Shown: positions 42,022 to 52,073 of the stretch, one piece after another
Layout of the letters: the number at the start of each line of letters is the position of its first letter
Position numbering within the stretch: position 1 is the first letter of the stretch
Source of the DNA: JAATFS01 sp037145635
GTDB lineage: Bacteria; Pseudomonadota; Gammaproteobacteria; Xanthomonadales; Xanthomonadaceae
Direction of reading: 5' to 3'
NCBI GenBank assembly: GCA_037145635.1
Contig: JBBCXB010000002.1
Coordinates: 516,878-580,877, forward strand
Length of the DNA stretch: 64,000 nt
The notes under the pieces: generated by a model
The model's input: the letters and a program-made list of their open reading frames with translations, nothing else
Told to the model about the DNA's origin: nothing
Databases searched by the model: none
Translations under genes and position numbers: made by a program

Positions 42022-42507
42022 GTGACGGGCAAGCCCTACAACCCGGATCCGCACGCGCATCCGGGACTTCACCTGATCGCCTTGCTCGAGGCGGCCAAGG
42101 GCGTGCTTGCGGTACTGGCGGCCACGGGCCTGGAAATTCTGGGCCCGTTGCCGTTGCAGCATGGCGTGAACAAGCTGATCCAGCGCTTCAACCTGGATCC
42201 GGAGCACGGCGCGCTGCCGTCGCTGCTCAAGATGATCAATCCCGACGCGGTCCACCTGGCCGCGGTGGCGATGCTGGCCTACGGCCTGCTGCACCTGGTC
42301 GAAGCCTGGGGCCTGTGGCGCGCCAAGGCCTGGGCCTCGCTGCTGGGCTGCGCCTCGGCCGCGATCTACCTGCCCTTCGACATCTACGCCATCGTCCGCC
42401 ATCCCGGCTGGCCGTCGTGGAGCGTGCTGGCGATCAACCTGATCGTGGTGGGCGTGCTCGCCCGCGACCTGGTGCGCCGGCGCCTGCGGCAACGCACCCG
42501 CCGCTGA
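42022..42507 (+). CDS. DUF2127 membrane protein
   Basis: This 161-residue inner-membrane protein starts at a GTG 15 bases after typA and has about four hydrophobic segments. It matches DUF2127: an opening GLHLIALLEAAKG, then AYGLLHLVEAWGLW, then a last helix SWSVLAINLIVVGVLARDLV. Function is unknown. Co-transcription with typA is likely. Its final 95 or so bases have a decayed copy on the far side of the next gene, at 44929-45027. Confidence 0.88.
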   Translation: MTGKPYNPDPHAHPGLHLIALLEAAKGVLAVLAATGLEILGPLPLQHGVNKLIQRFNLDPEHGALPSLLKMINPDAVHLAAVAMLAYGLLHLVEAWGLWRAKAWASLLGCASAAIYLPFDIYAIVRHPGWPSWSVLAINLIVVGVLARDLVRRRLRQRTRR

Positions 42508-42736
42508 GTCGTCCCGGGTGGCTGCCGGCCGCTCCGGCAGGCCGAGGCCGTTGCCCGGATAGCGGGTCGACCGCGCCCAAATCCCTGAAGCACTCAGTCG
42601 ACGGCCTGCCCCCCTCTTTCGCCGCATGCCGAGACTTGGCAAAGTGGCGGCGTCGGGCCGGCTGCCGCACGATGCCATGCCTGCCGTTGTGTTGCCTTGG
42701 GCCGTCCGGCCCATTTCAGGATTCGGGGAAAACCAT

Positions 42737-44905
42737 ATGCGAATTACAGGTGCAGCCGCCTTGGGGGTGGCCATGCTGGTGTCTGCCTGTCTGGGGGGGT
42801 GCGGCGGTTCGACGAAGGGCGACGGGACGGACACGCCCCGCGCCTCCGGCCACGATGGCACCGCGTCGGGCGCGCCGCGGAACCCCGCAGGGCGGCAGCG
42901 CGCGTTGCCATTCGACGCCGCGGATGCCGGGGCGCTGGTCAGCTATACGAGCCGGACCCCTACCGGCCATGACGGCGCGTACGCCCTGTACCCGATCACC
43001 GTCAGCGAAGCGCATGCGATACGGGCCAGCGTCGAGGGCACGATGACGGTCCCCACGCCCGACGGAACCCCGCTGCGTATCGACTACGTGAGCCGGCGCG
43101 ATTCCCGGCGGGGGATCTGGACCTGGGTGGGCCGGGTCGCCGGGCAGGAAGCGGGAAGCGAGGCAATCATCACGTTCGGCAAGAACGCCGTGTTCGGCTC
43201 CCTGGGCACCATCGGCGGCGTGGCCTACCAGATCACGACGATCGACGGCGCGCCGTACCTCATGGCAGCGCCGGCCGCCAGCCTGCACCCTGCCGGGAGC
43301 CGGAACGATGCCCTGCACCTGGCCGAGGCGGCCACCCACCTCGGCGCGGGCGAGACCGCTCCGGGCTACATCGCCGGCTATGCCAACCTGGCGCAGGTCA
43401 ACGCGCAGGCCGGCACCACGGCCACCAACACGATCGACGTACTGCTCGGCTACACCGCCGGCTACCGGGACTACCGGGGCGGCGCGGATGCGATCGACAC
43501 CGTGCTCACCAACCTGGTCGAGACCGCGAACCAGTCCTTCGCCAATGCCAACATCAACGTGCGCTATCGGCTGGTCGGCAGCGTGCTGGTCGGCTATCCG
43601 GACAGCGGCCTCAACGACCAGGCGCTCGACGAGCTCACCGGCGTCGGCCAGGCCACGGCCGCGTCGCTGGTGCCGCTGCACGACGCGCGCGACCGCCTCG
43701 GCGCCGACGTGGTGGGCCTGATCCGGCGCTTCAACAACGCCCAGCAGAGCTGCGGCGTGGCGTGGCTGGCCGGTGGCACGGACTCGCGCTGGGGCTACGC
43801 CGTGGTTTCCGACGGCGTGGATGGCGGCTACTACTGTACCCGCGGCACGCTCGCCCACGAGTTCGGCCACCTCCTCGGTTCCGGCCACCAGCGCGAGACC
43901 GGCCAGGAGACCGGGTTCAACTACGGCCATCGCAGCGACGTCGGCAGCTTCCACACCACCATGGCCTATCCGGTCAACGGCCAGAGCGAGATCCTGGTGT
44001 ACTCGTCGCCGGCGATCACCACCTGCAACGGGCAGCCCTGCGGCGTCGCCGACCAGGCGGACAACGCGCGCGCCTTCCTCGCCACGGTGCCCAACGTGGT
44101 CCAGTACCGCCAGACCGTCGTCCCGCTGGACGACTCCAGCTCGCCCGGGCAGGTCATGGGTCCGTCCGGCAAGTGCCTCGACGTCCGGGACGGGGCCACC
44201 GCCAACGCCGCGCCCGTGCAGGTCTGGGACTGCAACGGGTTTCGCCAGCAGAAGTGGACGTTCCAGCGAGGCAGCAGGAGCCTGCGCAGCGAAGGCACCG
44301 ACAAGGTGCTCGACATCACCGGCGTCAGCCGCGCGAACGGGGCACCGATCCAGCTCTACCAGTCGCTGAACACCGCCAACCAGGCCTGGTATTTCACCGA
44401 TGCGTCGGTCATCGCGAGCGGAGGCAAGGTGCTCGATGTCGTCGCTCGCGGCTCGGGCAACAGCGCGCGATTGCAGTTGTGGGAAAACCTGGGCGGCGAC
44501 AACCAGCGCTGGTCGTTCAACCCCGCCAGCGGCGAGATCCGGGTGTCCACGGGACGCTGCCTGGACGTCATGGAGTTCGGCGTCGCCAGCGGCACCCCCG
44601 TGCAGCTGTGGGATTGCGCCGGGACCAAGAACCAGATCTGGCAGCTGGGCAAGAACGGCGCGATCATCGGCTACGGCGGCAACTGCCTCGAAGCGGTGAA
44701 CACCGCGCAGAACGGGACCGCCATCCGCATGGCCGCCTGTACCGGCGCCAGCGCCCAGGCGTGGCGCATCCGCGGGCAGATCCGCAGCGAGCTCAACGCC
44801 AAGTGCCTGGACGACTCCGCCGGCGGCGCGCGCAACGGTGCGCTGGCGCAGATGTGGGAATGCCTCGGCAACGTCAACCAGATCTGGGAGGTCCAGCCGA
44901 ACTGA
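42737..44905 (+). CDS. M12-like zinc metalloprotease lipoprotein with ricin-type lectin repeats
   Basis: This 722-residue exported protein starts at the ATG at 42737. The signal ends in a lipobox (LVSAC, Cys18; LGGC, Cys22, is an alternative), so it is probably a lipoprotein. A prodomain runs to about 225. The metalloprotease domain has HEFGHLLGSGH (374-384), a complete HExxHxxGxxH zinc site. From about 470 to the end there are six QxW-type repeats (QKW, QAW, QRW, QIW, QAW, QIW), which make two beta-trefoil carbohydrate-binding domains. It likely degrades protein bound to glycans. The flanking DUF2127 duplication suggests local rearrangement or insertion. Confidence 0.92.
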   Translation: MRITGAAALGVAMLVSACLGGCGGSTKGDGTDTPRASGHDGTASGAPRNPAGRQRALPFDAADAGALVSYTSRTPTGHDGAYALYPITVSEAHAIRASVEGTMTVPTPDGTPLRIDYVSRRDSRRGIWTWVGRVAGQEAGSEAIITFGKNAVFGSLGTIGGVAYQITTIDGAPYLMAAPAASLHPAGSRNDALHLAEAATHLGAGETAPGYIAGYANLAQVNAQAGTTATNTIDVLLGYTAGYRDYRGGADAIDTVLTNLVETANQSFANANINVRYRLVGSVLVGYPDSGLNDQALDELTGVGQATAASLVPLHDARDRLGADVVGLIRRFNNAQQSCGVAWLAGGTDSRWGYAVVSDGVDGGYYCTRGTLAHEFGHLLGSGHQRETGQETGFNYGHRSDVGSFHTTMAYPVNGQSEILVYSSPAITTCNGQPCGVADQADNARAFLATVPNVVQYRQTVVPLDDSSSPGQVMGPSGKCLDVRDGATANAAPVQVWDCNGFRQQKWTFQRGSRSLRSEGTDKVLDITGVSRANGAPIQLYQSLNTANQAWYFTDASVIASGGKVLDVVARGSGNSARLQLWENLGGDNQRWSFNPASGEIRVSTGRCLDVMEFGVASGTPVQLWDCAGTKNQIWQLGKNGAIIGYGGNCLEAVNTAQNGTAIRMAACTGASAQAWRIRGQIRSELNAKCLDDSAGGARNGALAQMWECLGNVNQIWEVQPN

Positions 44906-45299
44906 GGCGCGCTCCTGGCGCAGCCGGGCCGCCTTCCGGCGGGCCGTCGCGGGGCATGCCGGCGATCGAGCTGATCGTGGCGGGCGTGCCTGCCCGCGAC
45001 CGGGTGTGCCGGCGCCGGGGCGACGCCGGCTTCGCCGCGCGACCCCGGGATGCCAGGACACGTGACACGGCGACGGCCACCACCCCGATTTGCGCCTGCG
45101 ACGCGCCCGACCACCGGCCGTCTCCCCTGCCCCGCCCGTCAGAGCAGGAGGCTTCGGACATCCTGCATCGGCCCGGCCCGGTCCCGCCGCCCGGTCGTCG
45201 CCGCCACACGCGGGCGGACATGGGCGAGGCCGCTGTCGACGAGCCCGAGCCACGCGCCGCCGGCCCGTACCGCCGGCAGCCGATGGCGGCCAGCGCTCG
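44906..45299. other. Convergent intergenic region after the metalloprotease
   Basis: These 394 bases between convergent genes contain the DUF2127 remnant near the left end and no other recognisable feature. Frames crossing it are Arg/Pro-rich and unsupported. Confidence 0.6.
44929..45027 (+). pseudogene. Decayed 3' fragment of the DUF2127 gene
   Basis: This stretch matches the last third of the intact DUF2127 gene (about 42390-42487) at roughly four bases in five, with one single-base gap. The translated match is AIELIVAGVPARDRVCRRR against AINLIVVGVLARDLVRRRL. It has no start and several changes, so it is a remnant. It begins 24 bases after the metalloprotease stop, so the protease gene is bracketed by intact and broken DUF2127 sequence. 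Confidence 0.75.
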
Positions 45300-46427
45300 T
45301 CAGCCCGGCACCACCGCCGGTTCGCCGTCCTCCGCCCCCGGCGAGCGCACCGCATCGCTCTGCGGCCGCGCGGTCAGCCGAGGCGGTGTGGCCTCGGAAG
45401 AGATCTCGGCGCGCAGCCGCGGCAGCGCATAGGGGTGCTCGCGCATCAGGAAGTCGATCATGCGCTCGCGCACCAGGCAGCGCAGGTCGAAGGCGTCGCC
45501 GGAGTTGCGCGCGCTCACCAGCAGGCGCACCTGGATCGTGCTCTCGCTGGTCTCGGTGACCTGGGTGACGCAGACCCTGCCATCCCAGAGCGGCTCGCTG
45601 CTGCAGATGCGCTCCAGCTCGGCGCGCACCTGCGGCAGCGGCGTGCGGTAGTCCAGCCACAGGAACGCGGTACCGAGCAGGTCGGCGCTGCTGCGGGTCC
45701 AGTTCTGGAACGGGTTCTCGATGAACCACGACAGCGGCACCACCATGCGCCGCTCGTCCCAGATCCGCACCACCACGTACGAGCTGCCGATCTCCTCGAT
45801 GCGGCCCCATTCGCCTTCCACGATCACCACGTCGTCCAGGCGGATCGGCTGGGTCAGCGCGATCTGCAGCCCCGCGATCAGGTTGCCGAACACCGGCTTG
45901 GCCGCGATGCCCGCCACCAGCCCGATGATGCCGGCCGAGGCCAGCAGGGTCTTGCCGACCTGGCGCACCTGGTCGAACGTCAGCAGGATCACCGAGATGC
46001 CCAGCAGGAGGATCGCCCCCATCAGCACCCGGCTCAGCACCTTGGTCTGGGTCTGGATACGGCGCGCGGCCAGGTTGTCGGCCACCTCCATCGGGTGGCT
46101 GCGCAGGATCGCCAGCTCGCCGGCGGCCACCGCGCGTACCAGCAGCCAGGTGACACAGCCGACGATGCCGACGTGCAGCAGGTGCTGCACCGCGGACAGC
46201 GAGCGCCCTTCCAGCGGCGTCGCCTCGGTGGCGATGCTCAGGAACAGCAGCGGCAGCACGAAGGCCAGCGGCAGCGTCACCACGCGCAGGATGCGGGCAC
46301 GCCGGTAATCGCGGCCCTGCGTCCGCCGGAACAGCCACAGCATCAACGACCAGGTGGCGAGCCCGGCGAGCGCCGAGGCGCCCAGCGGGATCAGGTATTC
46401 ACGAATCACGTTCCAATCGGTGCTCAC
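45300..46427 (-). CDS. MscS-family mechanosensitive ion channel
   Basis: This inner-membrane channel opens under hypo-osmotic tension. The GTG at 46427 has an excellent AAGGAGGAAC site, giving 375 residues. Three or four membrane helices occupy the first 190. The pore helix and beta-domain follow as GIIGLVAGIAAKPVFGNLIAGLQIALTQPIRLDDVVIVEGEWG. The cytoplasmic domain is next, and the last 40 residues are Pro/Ala/Arg-rich and probably disordered. It is downstream of the DAHP synthase gene but separated by about 70 bases, with its own strong ribosome site. Confidence 0.9.
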   Translation of the reverse strand: MSTDWNVIREYLIPLGASALAGLATWSLMLWLFRRTQGRDYRRARILRVVTLPLAFVLPLLFLSIATEATPLEGRSLSAVQHLLHVGIVGCVTWLLVRAVAAGELAILRSHPMEVADNLAARRIQTQTKVLSRVLMGAILLLGISVILLTFDQVRQVGKTLLASAGIIGLVAGIAAKPVFGNLIAGLQIALTQPIRLDDVVIVEGEWGRIEEIGSSYVVVRIWDERRMVVPLSWFIENPFQNWTRSSADLLGTAFLWLDYRTPLPQVRAELERICSSEPLWDGRVCVTQVTETSESTIQVRLLVSARNSGDAFDLRCLVRERMIDFLMREHPYALPRLRAEISSEATPPRLTARPQSDAVRSPGAEDGEPAVVPG

Positions 46428-46495
46428 ACCGTTCCTCCTTGGGGGGACGAGGGGGATGGTGGCGCGAGCTTGCCCGAACACGCATGAGCGTCACG

Positions 46496-47899
<1,404 letters not shown>

Positions 47900-47944
47900 C
47901 GGGAAACTCCTAGGAACGACACGGGCCGGCCAATGCCGGCGCCT

Positions 47945-48463
47945 TCAGAACAACCTGCGCGGACCGCGCTGGCGGAAACCGGCGTACAGCGCCCACACGG
48001 CGAGCGCCACGAAGCACGCCAGGCTCCACATCGGCATCGACAGGCCCAGGAAGCGCCAGTCGATGTTGCCGCAGTCGGCGGTACCGGTCAGCACGGTGCG
48101 CAACACCTCGAACGGGCCCATCGTCTCGCTGAGGAAGCTCAAGGGCGGGCCGCAGGAGGACATCGCATCGCGCGGCATCACCTGCACCCAGACATGGCGC
48201 CCGGCGATGCCGATGCCGGCCGCCGCGGCGGCGAACGCGAGCACGCCGTAGACGCGCCGCCCCGACGCCGAGCGTGGCCCCTGCAATGCCCCCAGCAGGA
48301 ACAGCACGCCCAGCGCGGCGAACGCGATCCGCTGGAAGATGCACAGCGGACAGGGCTGCAGCCCCTGCTGCAGCTGCAGGAAGATGGCGTACCCCAACAG
48401 CGCGGCGCAGGCCAGGAAACCCAGCAGGAACTGCGCCCGGAAACTCCAACGGAATGGATTCAT
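47945..48463 (-). CDS. dsbB: Disulfide bond formation protein DsbB
   Basis: This four-helix inner-membrane oxidase reoxidises DsbA and passes electrons to quinones. It has 172 residues. The first periplasmic loop has CPLC (Cys38, Cys41), a common variant of CVLC. The second loop holds the other redox pair in SSCGPPLSFLSE and TADCGN. The conserved quinone-site Arg follows CPLCIFQR. It precedes the DAHP synthase gene on the same strand by 45 bases. Confidence 0.94.
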   Translation of the reverse strand: MNPFRWSFRAQFLLGFLACAALLGYAIFLQLQQGLQPCPLCIFQRIAFAALGVLFLLGALQGPRSASGRRVYGVLAFAAAAAGIGIAGRHVWVQVMPRDAMSSCGPPLSFLSETMGPFEVLRTVLTGTADCGNIDWRFLGLSMPMWSLACFVALAVWALYAGFRQRGPRRLF

Positions 48464-48654
48464 CGAAACCGACTGCTCAAGGACCGAGCTCCGGATTATC
48501 CGGCATCGGCGACGGAGTGACCAATGCCGGCCGCAGCCCAAGCCGCCCGTGACGCTGCCGCCCGCCGCCGTCGCCCTCCGAAAGCGGCCACCGGCGCCTC
48601 CCCTGCGTCGCCCGGCACGCGCACCGAAGCCGTCCCGCCCGGACAGGCGCCCAC

Positions 48655-48680
48655 AAAAAAGCCCGGCACAGGCCGGGCTC
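48655..48680 (-). terminator. Intrinsic terminator of the ribosomal supercluster
   Basis: Read on the minus strand, AGCCCGGC and GCCGGGCT form an 8-bp stem with a 4-base loop, directly followed by six T. It lies 23 bases beyond the rplQ stop, ending the long ribosomal transcription unit. Confidence 0.92.
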
Positions 48681-48702
48681 TTTCGACTGCCAGGGCGTCT
48701 GC

Positions 48703-49086
48703 TTACTCGGACACTTCCTCGGCGACGACCGGACGGTCGACCAGCTCGACATAGGCCATCGGCGCATTGTCGCCGGCACGGAAGCCGGCCTTCAGGATGC
48801 GCAGGTAGCCGCCGGGACGGGTCTGGTAGCGCGGCCCCAGCGTGACGAACAGCTTGCCCACCGCTTCCTTGTCGCGCAGGCGCGCGAACGCCAGGCGGCG
48901 GTTGGCGACGCCGTCGATCTTGGCGATGGTGATCAGCGGCTCGGCGACGCGGCGCAGTTCCTTGGCCTTCGGCAGCGTGGTCTTGATCAGCTCGTGCTTG
49001 AACAGCGAGGCGGCCATGTTGCGGAACATCGCTTCGCGGTGGGCGCTCGTACGGTTGAACTTGCGGCCGGATTTCTGGTGACGCAT
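48703..49086 (-). CDS. rplQ: 50S ribosomal protein L17
   Basis: This large-subunit protein near the exit tunnel has 127 residues and starts MRHQKSGRKFNRTSAHREAMFRNMA, the typical L17 N-terminus. The ATG at 49086 is therefore preferred over the longer frame. It is the last gene of the alpha operon, 194 bases after rpoA, and that gap holds a 12-bp hairpin. A strong terminator follows. Confidence 0.97.
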   Translation of the reverse strand: MRHQKSGRKFNRTSAHREAMFRNMAASLFKHELIKTTLPKAKELRRVAEPLITIAKIDGVANRRLAFARLRDKEAVGKLFVTLGPRYQTRPGGYLRILKAGFRAGDNAPMAYVELVDRPVVAEEVSE

Positions 49087-49242
49087 GGTGTTGGATTCCT
49101 GATGAAGGTTGAAACGACTGAGATTCGCTGTCGCCTTCCTGGCGTTGAAGCACGGACTGCGGATGGCCCTTGGTCGCCCCTCCGTGGACAACCGGCGACG
49201 TGGACCTTGATGCCCATCGTCGCGGATACCTCTACGACACGA

Positions 49243-49269
49243 TTCCCCGCATGGAATCCATGCGGGGAA
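49243..49269 (-). terminator. 12-bp perfect hairpin between rpoA and rplQ
   Basis: TTCCCCGCATGG and CCATGCGGGGAA pair perfectly around a 3-base loop, starting 11 bases past the rpoA stop. No U run follows, so rplQ expression need not be blocked. It may be an RNA processing or attenuation site. Confidence 0.6.
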
Positions 49270-49280
49270 CCGCTACTGCA

Positions 49281-50279
49281 TCAGCCGAGCATGCCGTGCT
49301 GGGCGACACCGGCCGGCGGCCAGTTCTCCAGCTTCATGCCCAGGGAAAGGCCGCGCTGGGCGAGCACTTCCTTGATCTCGGTGAGCGACTTCTTGCCCAG
49401 GTTCGGGGTCTTGAGCAGCTCCACTTCGGTCTTCTGGATCAGATCGCCGATGTAGTAGATGCTCTCGGCCTTCAGGCAGTTGGCCGAACGCACGGTCAGC
49501 TCGAGGTCGTCGATCGGGCGCAGCAGCACCGGATCCACGCCGCTGCTGGCCGGCTTGGCCGCGCCGCGGTCGCGGTGGGTGAAGTCACCGAACACCGACA
49601 GCTGGTCGCTGAGGATGTCGGCCGCGGTGCGGACGGCTTCCTCGGCGTCGATCGTGCCGTTGGTCTCGATGTCGATGACCAGCTTGTCCAGATCGGTACG
49701 CTGCTCGACGCGCGCGGCTTCCACCGCGTAGGCGACGCGGCGCACCGGCGAGAACGACGCGTCCAGCACCAGGCGACCGATGGTGCGGGTCTCCTCGTCG
49801 GGACGGCGGCGCGCTGCGGCGGGCTGGTAACCGAAACCGCGCTCGATCTTCAACCGCATGTTCAGCGCCGTATCCTTGGTCAGATGGCAGATCACGTGAT
49901 CGCCATTGAGGATCTCGACGTTGTGGTCGGTCTTGATGTCGGCGGCAGTGACCACACCCGGGCCCTGCTTGGACAGCGAAAGCGTCGCGCTGTCGCCGCT
50001 GTGCATCCGGATCGCCACGTCCTTGAGGTTGAGCAGGACTTCGAGAACGTCTTCCTGCAGGCCCTCGACCGTGGTGTACTCGTGCAGCACGCCATCGATC
50101 TCGACTTCGGTGATCGCGAAGCCGGGGATCGAGGACAGCAGCACGCGACGCAGGGCGTTGCCCAGCGTATGCCCGTAACCACGCTCCAAGGGTTCGATAA
50201 CGACCTTGGCGCGGTTGTCGGTAAGGCGTTCGATCTGCGGACCGCGGGGGCGCAGAACCTGGTTGGCGGTAACCGTCAT
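49281..50279 (-). CDS. rpoA: RNA polymerase alpha subunit
   Basis: This assembly platform of RNA polymerase has 332 residues. The N-terminal dimerisation domain has GYGHTLGNALRRVLLSS near 35-50. The C-terminal domain, which contacts UP elements and activators, has ELTVRSANCLKAESI and PNLGKKSLTEIKEVL. The ATG at 50279 has AGGAGA upstream. It sits between rpsD and rplQ as usual. Confidence 0.98.
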   Translation of the reverse strand: MTVTANQVLRPRGPQIERLTDNRAKVVIEPLERGYGHTLGNALRRVLLSSIPGFAITEVEIDGVLHEYTTVEGLQEDVLEVLLNLKDVAIRMHSGDSATLSLSKQGPGVVTAADIKTDHNVEILNGDHVICHLTKDTALNMRLKIERGFGYQPAAARRRPDEETRTIGRLVLDASFSPVRRVAYAVEAARVEQRTDLDKLVIDIETNGTIDAEEAVRTAADILSDQLSVFGDFTHRDRGAAKPASSGVDPVLLRPIDDLELTVRSANCLKAESIYYIGDLIQKTEVELLKTPNLGKKSLTEIKEVLAQRGLSLGMKLENWPPAGVAQHGMLG

Positions 50280-50299
50280 GTTGCGGGGTCTCCTGCGAA

Positions 50300-50318
50300 C
50301 CTCCGGCTGGGCCGGAGG
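50300..50318 (-). terminator. Intercistronic hairpin between rpsD and rpoA
   Basis: CCTCCGGC and GCCGGAGG pair perfectly around a 3-base loop, 14 bases after the rpsD stop and close to the rpoA ribosome site. It lacks a U tract. It could affect rpoA translation. Confidence 0.45.
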
Positions 50319-50332
50319 CTCTCCAATGTGAA

Positions 50333-50962
50333 TTACTTCGAATACAACTCGACGATCAGCGCTTCGTTGATATCCGCAGGCAGGTCGGCGCGATCCGGCA
50401 CGGCCTTGAAGACGCCGCTGAACTTGCCCGAATCCACCTCGACCCACGACGGGCTCAGGTCATGCTGCGCGGCAACGGTCAGGGCTTCCTGGACGCGGAG
50501 CTGCTTCTGGGCCTTTTCCGACAGGGTGATCGCGTCGCCGGCCTTGACCTGGTACGAGGCCAGGTTCACCGACTTGCCGTTGACCATCACGCCACGGTGC
50601 GACACCAGCTGGCGCGCGGCCGGACGGGTGACGGCGAAACCCATGCGGTAGACGACATTGTCCAGGCGGGTTTCCAGCAGCTGCAGCAGGTTCTCGCCGG
50701 TATTGCCCTTCTTGGTCGAGGCCTTCTTGTAGTAGTTGCGGAACTGACGCTCCAGCAGACCGTAGATACGCTTGACCTTCTGCTTCTCGCGCAGCTGGGT
50801 GGCGTAGTCGGACAGCTTGCCCTTGCGGGCGGTGGCGCCGTGCTGGCCGGGCTTCTGCTCCAGCTTGCACTTGGAGTCCAGCGCACGCGCCGGGCTCTTG
50901 AGGGAAAGGTCGGCGCCTTCGCGGCGGGCGAGCTTACAGGTAGGACCGATATAACGAGCCAT
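50333..50962 (-). CDS. rpsD: 30S ribosomal protein S4
   Basis: This primary 16S-binding assembly protein has 209 residues. The S4 RNA-binding domain is visible as LDNVVYRMGFAVTRPAARQLVSHRG near 95-120. In E. coli S4 represses its own operon by binding the rpsM leader; here the leader candidate is the 335-base spacer before rpsM. It is located between rpsK and rpoA. Confidence 0.98.
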   Translation of the reverse strand: MARYIGPTCKLARREGADLSLKSPARALDSKCKLEQKPGQHGATARKGKLSDYATQLREKQKVKRIYGLLERQFRNYYKKASTKKGNTGENLLQLLETRLDNVVYRMGFAVTRPAARQLVSHRGVMVNGKSVNLASYQVKAGDAITLSEKAQKQLRVQEALTVAAQHDLSPSWVEVDSGKFSGVFKAVPDRADLPADINEALIVELYSK

Positions 50963-50976
50963 TTCTTATCGCTCCC

Positions 50977-51369
50977 TTAGACGCGACGCTTCTTCGGCGG
51001 ACGGCACCCGTTGTGCGGGATTGGCGTCACGTCGATGATGTTGGTGATCTTGTAGCCGACGTTGTTCAACGAACGCACGGCCGACTCACGGCCCGGACCC
51101 GGACCCTTGATACGCACTTCCAGCGACTTCACGCCGTAGTCCAGCGCGGCGCGGCCGGCCTTCTCTGCGGCGACCTGGGCGGCGAACGGGGTCGACTTGC
51201 GCGAACCGCGGAAACCCGCGCCGCCCGAAGTGGCCCACGACAGCGCATTGCCCTGGCGGTCGGTGATGGTGACGATGGTGTTGTTGAAAGAAGCGTGGAC
51301 GTGGGCGACGCCGTCGGTGACGACGCGCTTGATCTTCTTCTTGGTCTTAGCTGCAGCTGGCTTGGCCAT
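50977..51369 (-). CDS. rpsK: 30S ribosomal protein S11
   Basis: This platform protein of the small subunit has 130 residues. The signature VAHVHASFNNTIVTITDRQGN is near 22-42 and the C-terminus PIPHNGCRPPKKRRV is typical. The basic N-terminal tail is Lys/Ala-rich. It lies 12 bases after rpsM in the alpha operon. Confidence 0.98.
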   Translation of the reverse strand: MAKPAAAKTKKKIKRVVTDGVAHVHASFNNTIVTITDRQGNALSWATSGGAGFRGSRKSTPFAAQVAAEKAGRAALDYGVKSLEVRIKGPGPGRESAVRSLNNVGYKITNIIDVTPIPHNGCRPPKKRRV

Positions 51370-51381
51370 GATATGTGTCCC

Positions 51382-51738
51382 TTACTTCCTGATCGCCTTG
51401 CGCGGGCCCTTGCGGGTGCGGGCGTTGGTACGGGTGCGCTGGCCACGCAGCGGCAGGCCACGACGGTGACGCAGGCCGCGGTAGCAACCCAGGTCCATCA
51501 GACGCTTGATCGCGATGCCGATCTCGCGACGCAGGTCGCCCTCGACGATGTACTTGCCGACTTCGGCGCGCAGGCGCTCGATTTCCGGCTCCGACAGATC
51601 GCGGATCTTGGTGGTCGAAGTGACGCCTGCGGACTCGCAGACCTTCTTCGAACGGGTACGGCCGATGCCGTAGATGCTTTGCAACCCGACCCAGACGTGC
51701 TTCTGGGCTGGCAGGTTGACGCCTGCAATACGCGCCAT
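51382..51738 (-). CDS. rpsM: 30S ribosomal protein S13
   Basis: This small-subunit head protein contacts P-site tRNA. It has 118 residues from the ATG at 51738 (MARIAGVNLPAQKHVWVGL), which has a TTGGAGAA ribosome site; the frame further upstream is not conserved. The basic tail ends RKGPRKAIRK. It is the first gene of the alpha part, separated from secY by 335 bases. Confidence 0.98.
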   Translation of the reverse strand: MARIAGVNLPAQKHVWVGLQSIYGIGRTRSKKVCESAGVTSTTKIRDLSEPEIERLRAEVGKYIVEGDLRREIGIAIKRLMDLGCYRGLRHRRGLPLRGQRTRTNARTRKGPRKAIRK

Positions 51739-51816
51739 GACGCGATTCTCCAACTGAGTGATGGCCCGACGGCGCGCCAGCGCCATCCGGCAGGATGGAT
51801 CAAAAGTGAACTAGGA

Positions 51817-51825
51817 ATTGTAGCA
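51817..51825 (-). promoter_or_regulatory. Candidate extended -10 promoter for rpsM-rplQ
   Basis: Minus-strand TGCTACAAT (an extended -10, TGn before TACAAT) lies about 80 bases upstream of rpsM. The sequence 17 bases further upstream is a poor -35, which extended -10 promoters tolerate. Confidence 0.45.
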
Positions 51826-52015
51826 AGGTCTCGGATTGCTTGAAAGCCCGTGGAACACGAATGCTCCACGAACTCCGGCATGGGGAGTGTGCCCATGCTC
51901 CGGCGCCGGACGACACTGGAACGGAAAACCTCTCCGGACCGCCCGTGCTACTCCCGCACAGGACCGTATCGCCACACCCGCGCGCGAGACGCCGCACGAG
52001 CCGCCCTTCTGATCG

Positions 52016-52048
52016 GAAGGCGCGCAGACCGGGAACCGGGGCGCCTTC
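52016..52048 (-). terminator. Hairpin downstream of secY
   Basis: GAAGGCGC and GCGCCTTC form an 8-bp stem around a 17-base GC-rich loop, 25 bases after the secY stop. It has no U tract and could be a partial terminator or processing site. Confidence 0.4.
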
Positions 52049-52063
52049 ACGCAAGGAAGAACT

Positions 52064-52072
52064 AGTATAGCA
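52064..52072 (-). promoter_or_regulatory. Second candidate extended -10 in the secY-rpsM spacer
   Basis: Minus-strand TGCTATACT lies immediately after the secY stop. If used, it gives a leader of about 320 bases before rpsM. The -35 region is GC-rich and poor. Confidence 0.4.
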
Positions 52073-52073
52073 G

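Larger units (their letters stand above)
51739..52073. other. Long secY-rpsM spacer without rpmJ
   Basis: Most proteobacteria carry rpmJ (L36) between secY and rpsM. No such frame is present in these 335 bases. The spacer instead holds a hairpin (52016-52048) and two minus-strand extended -10 motifs. It probably contains the promoter and leader of the rpsM-rpsK-rpsD-rpoA-rplQ segment. Confidence 0.7.
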
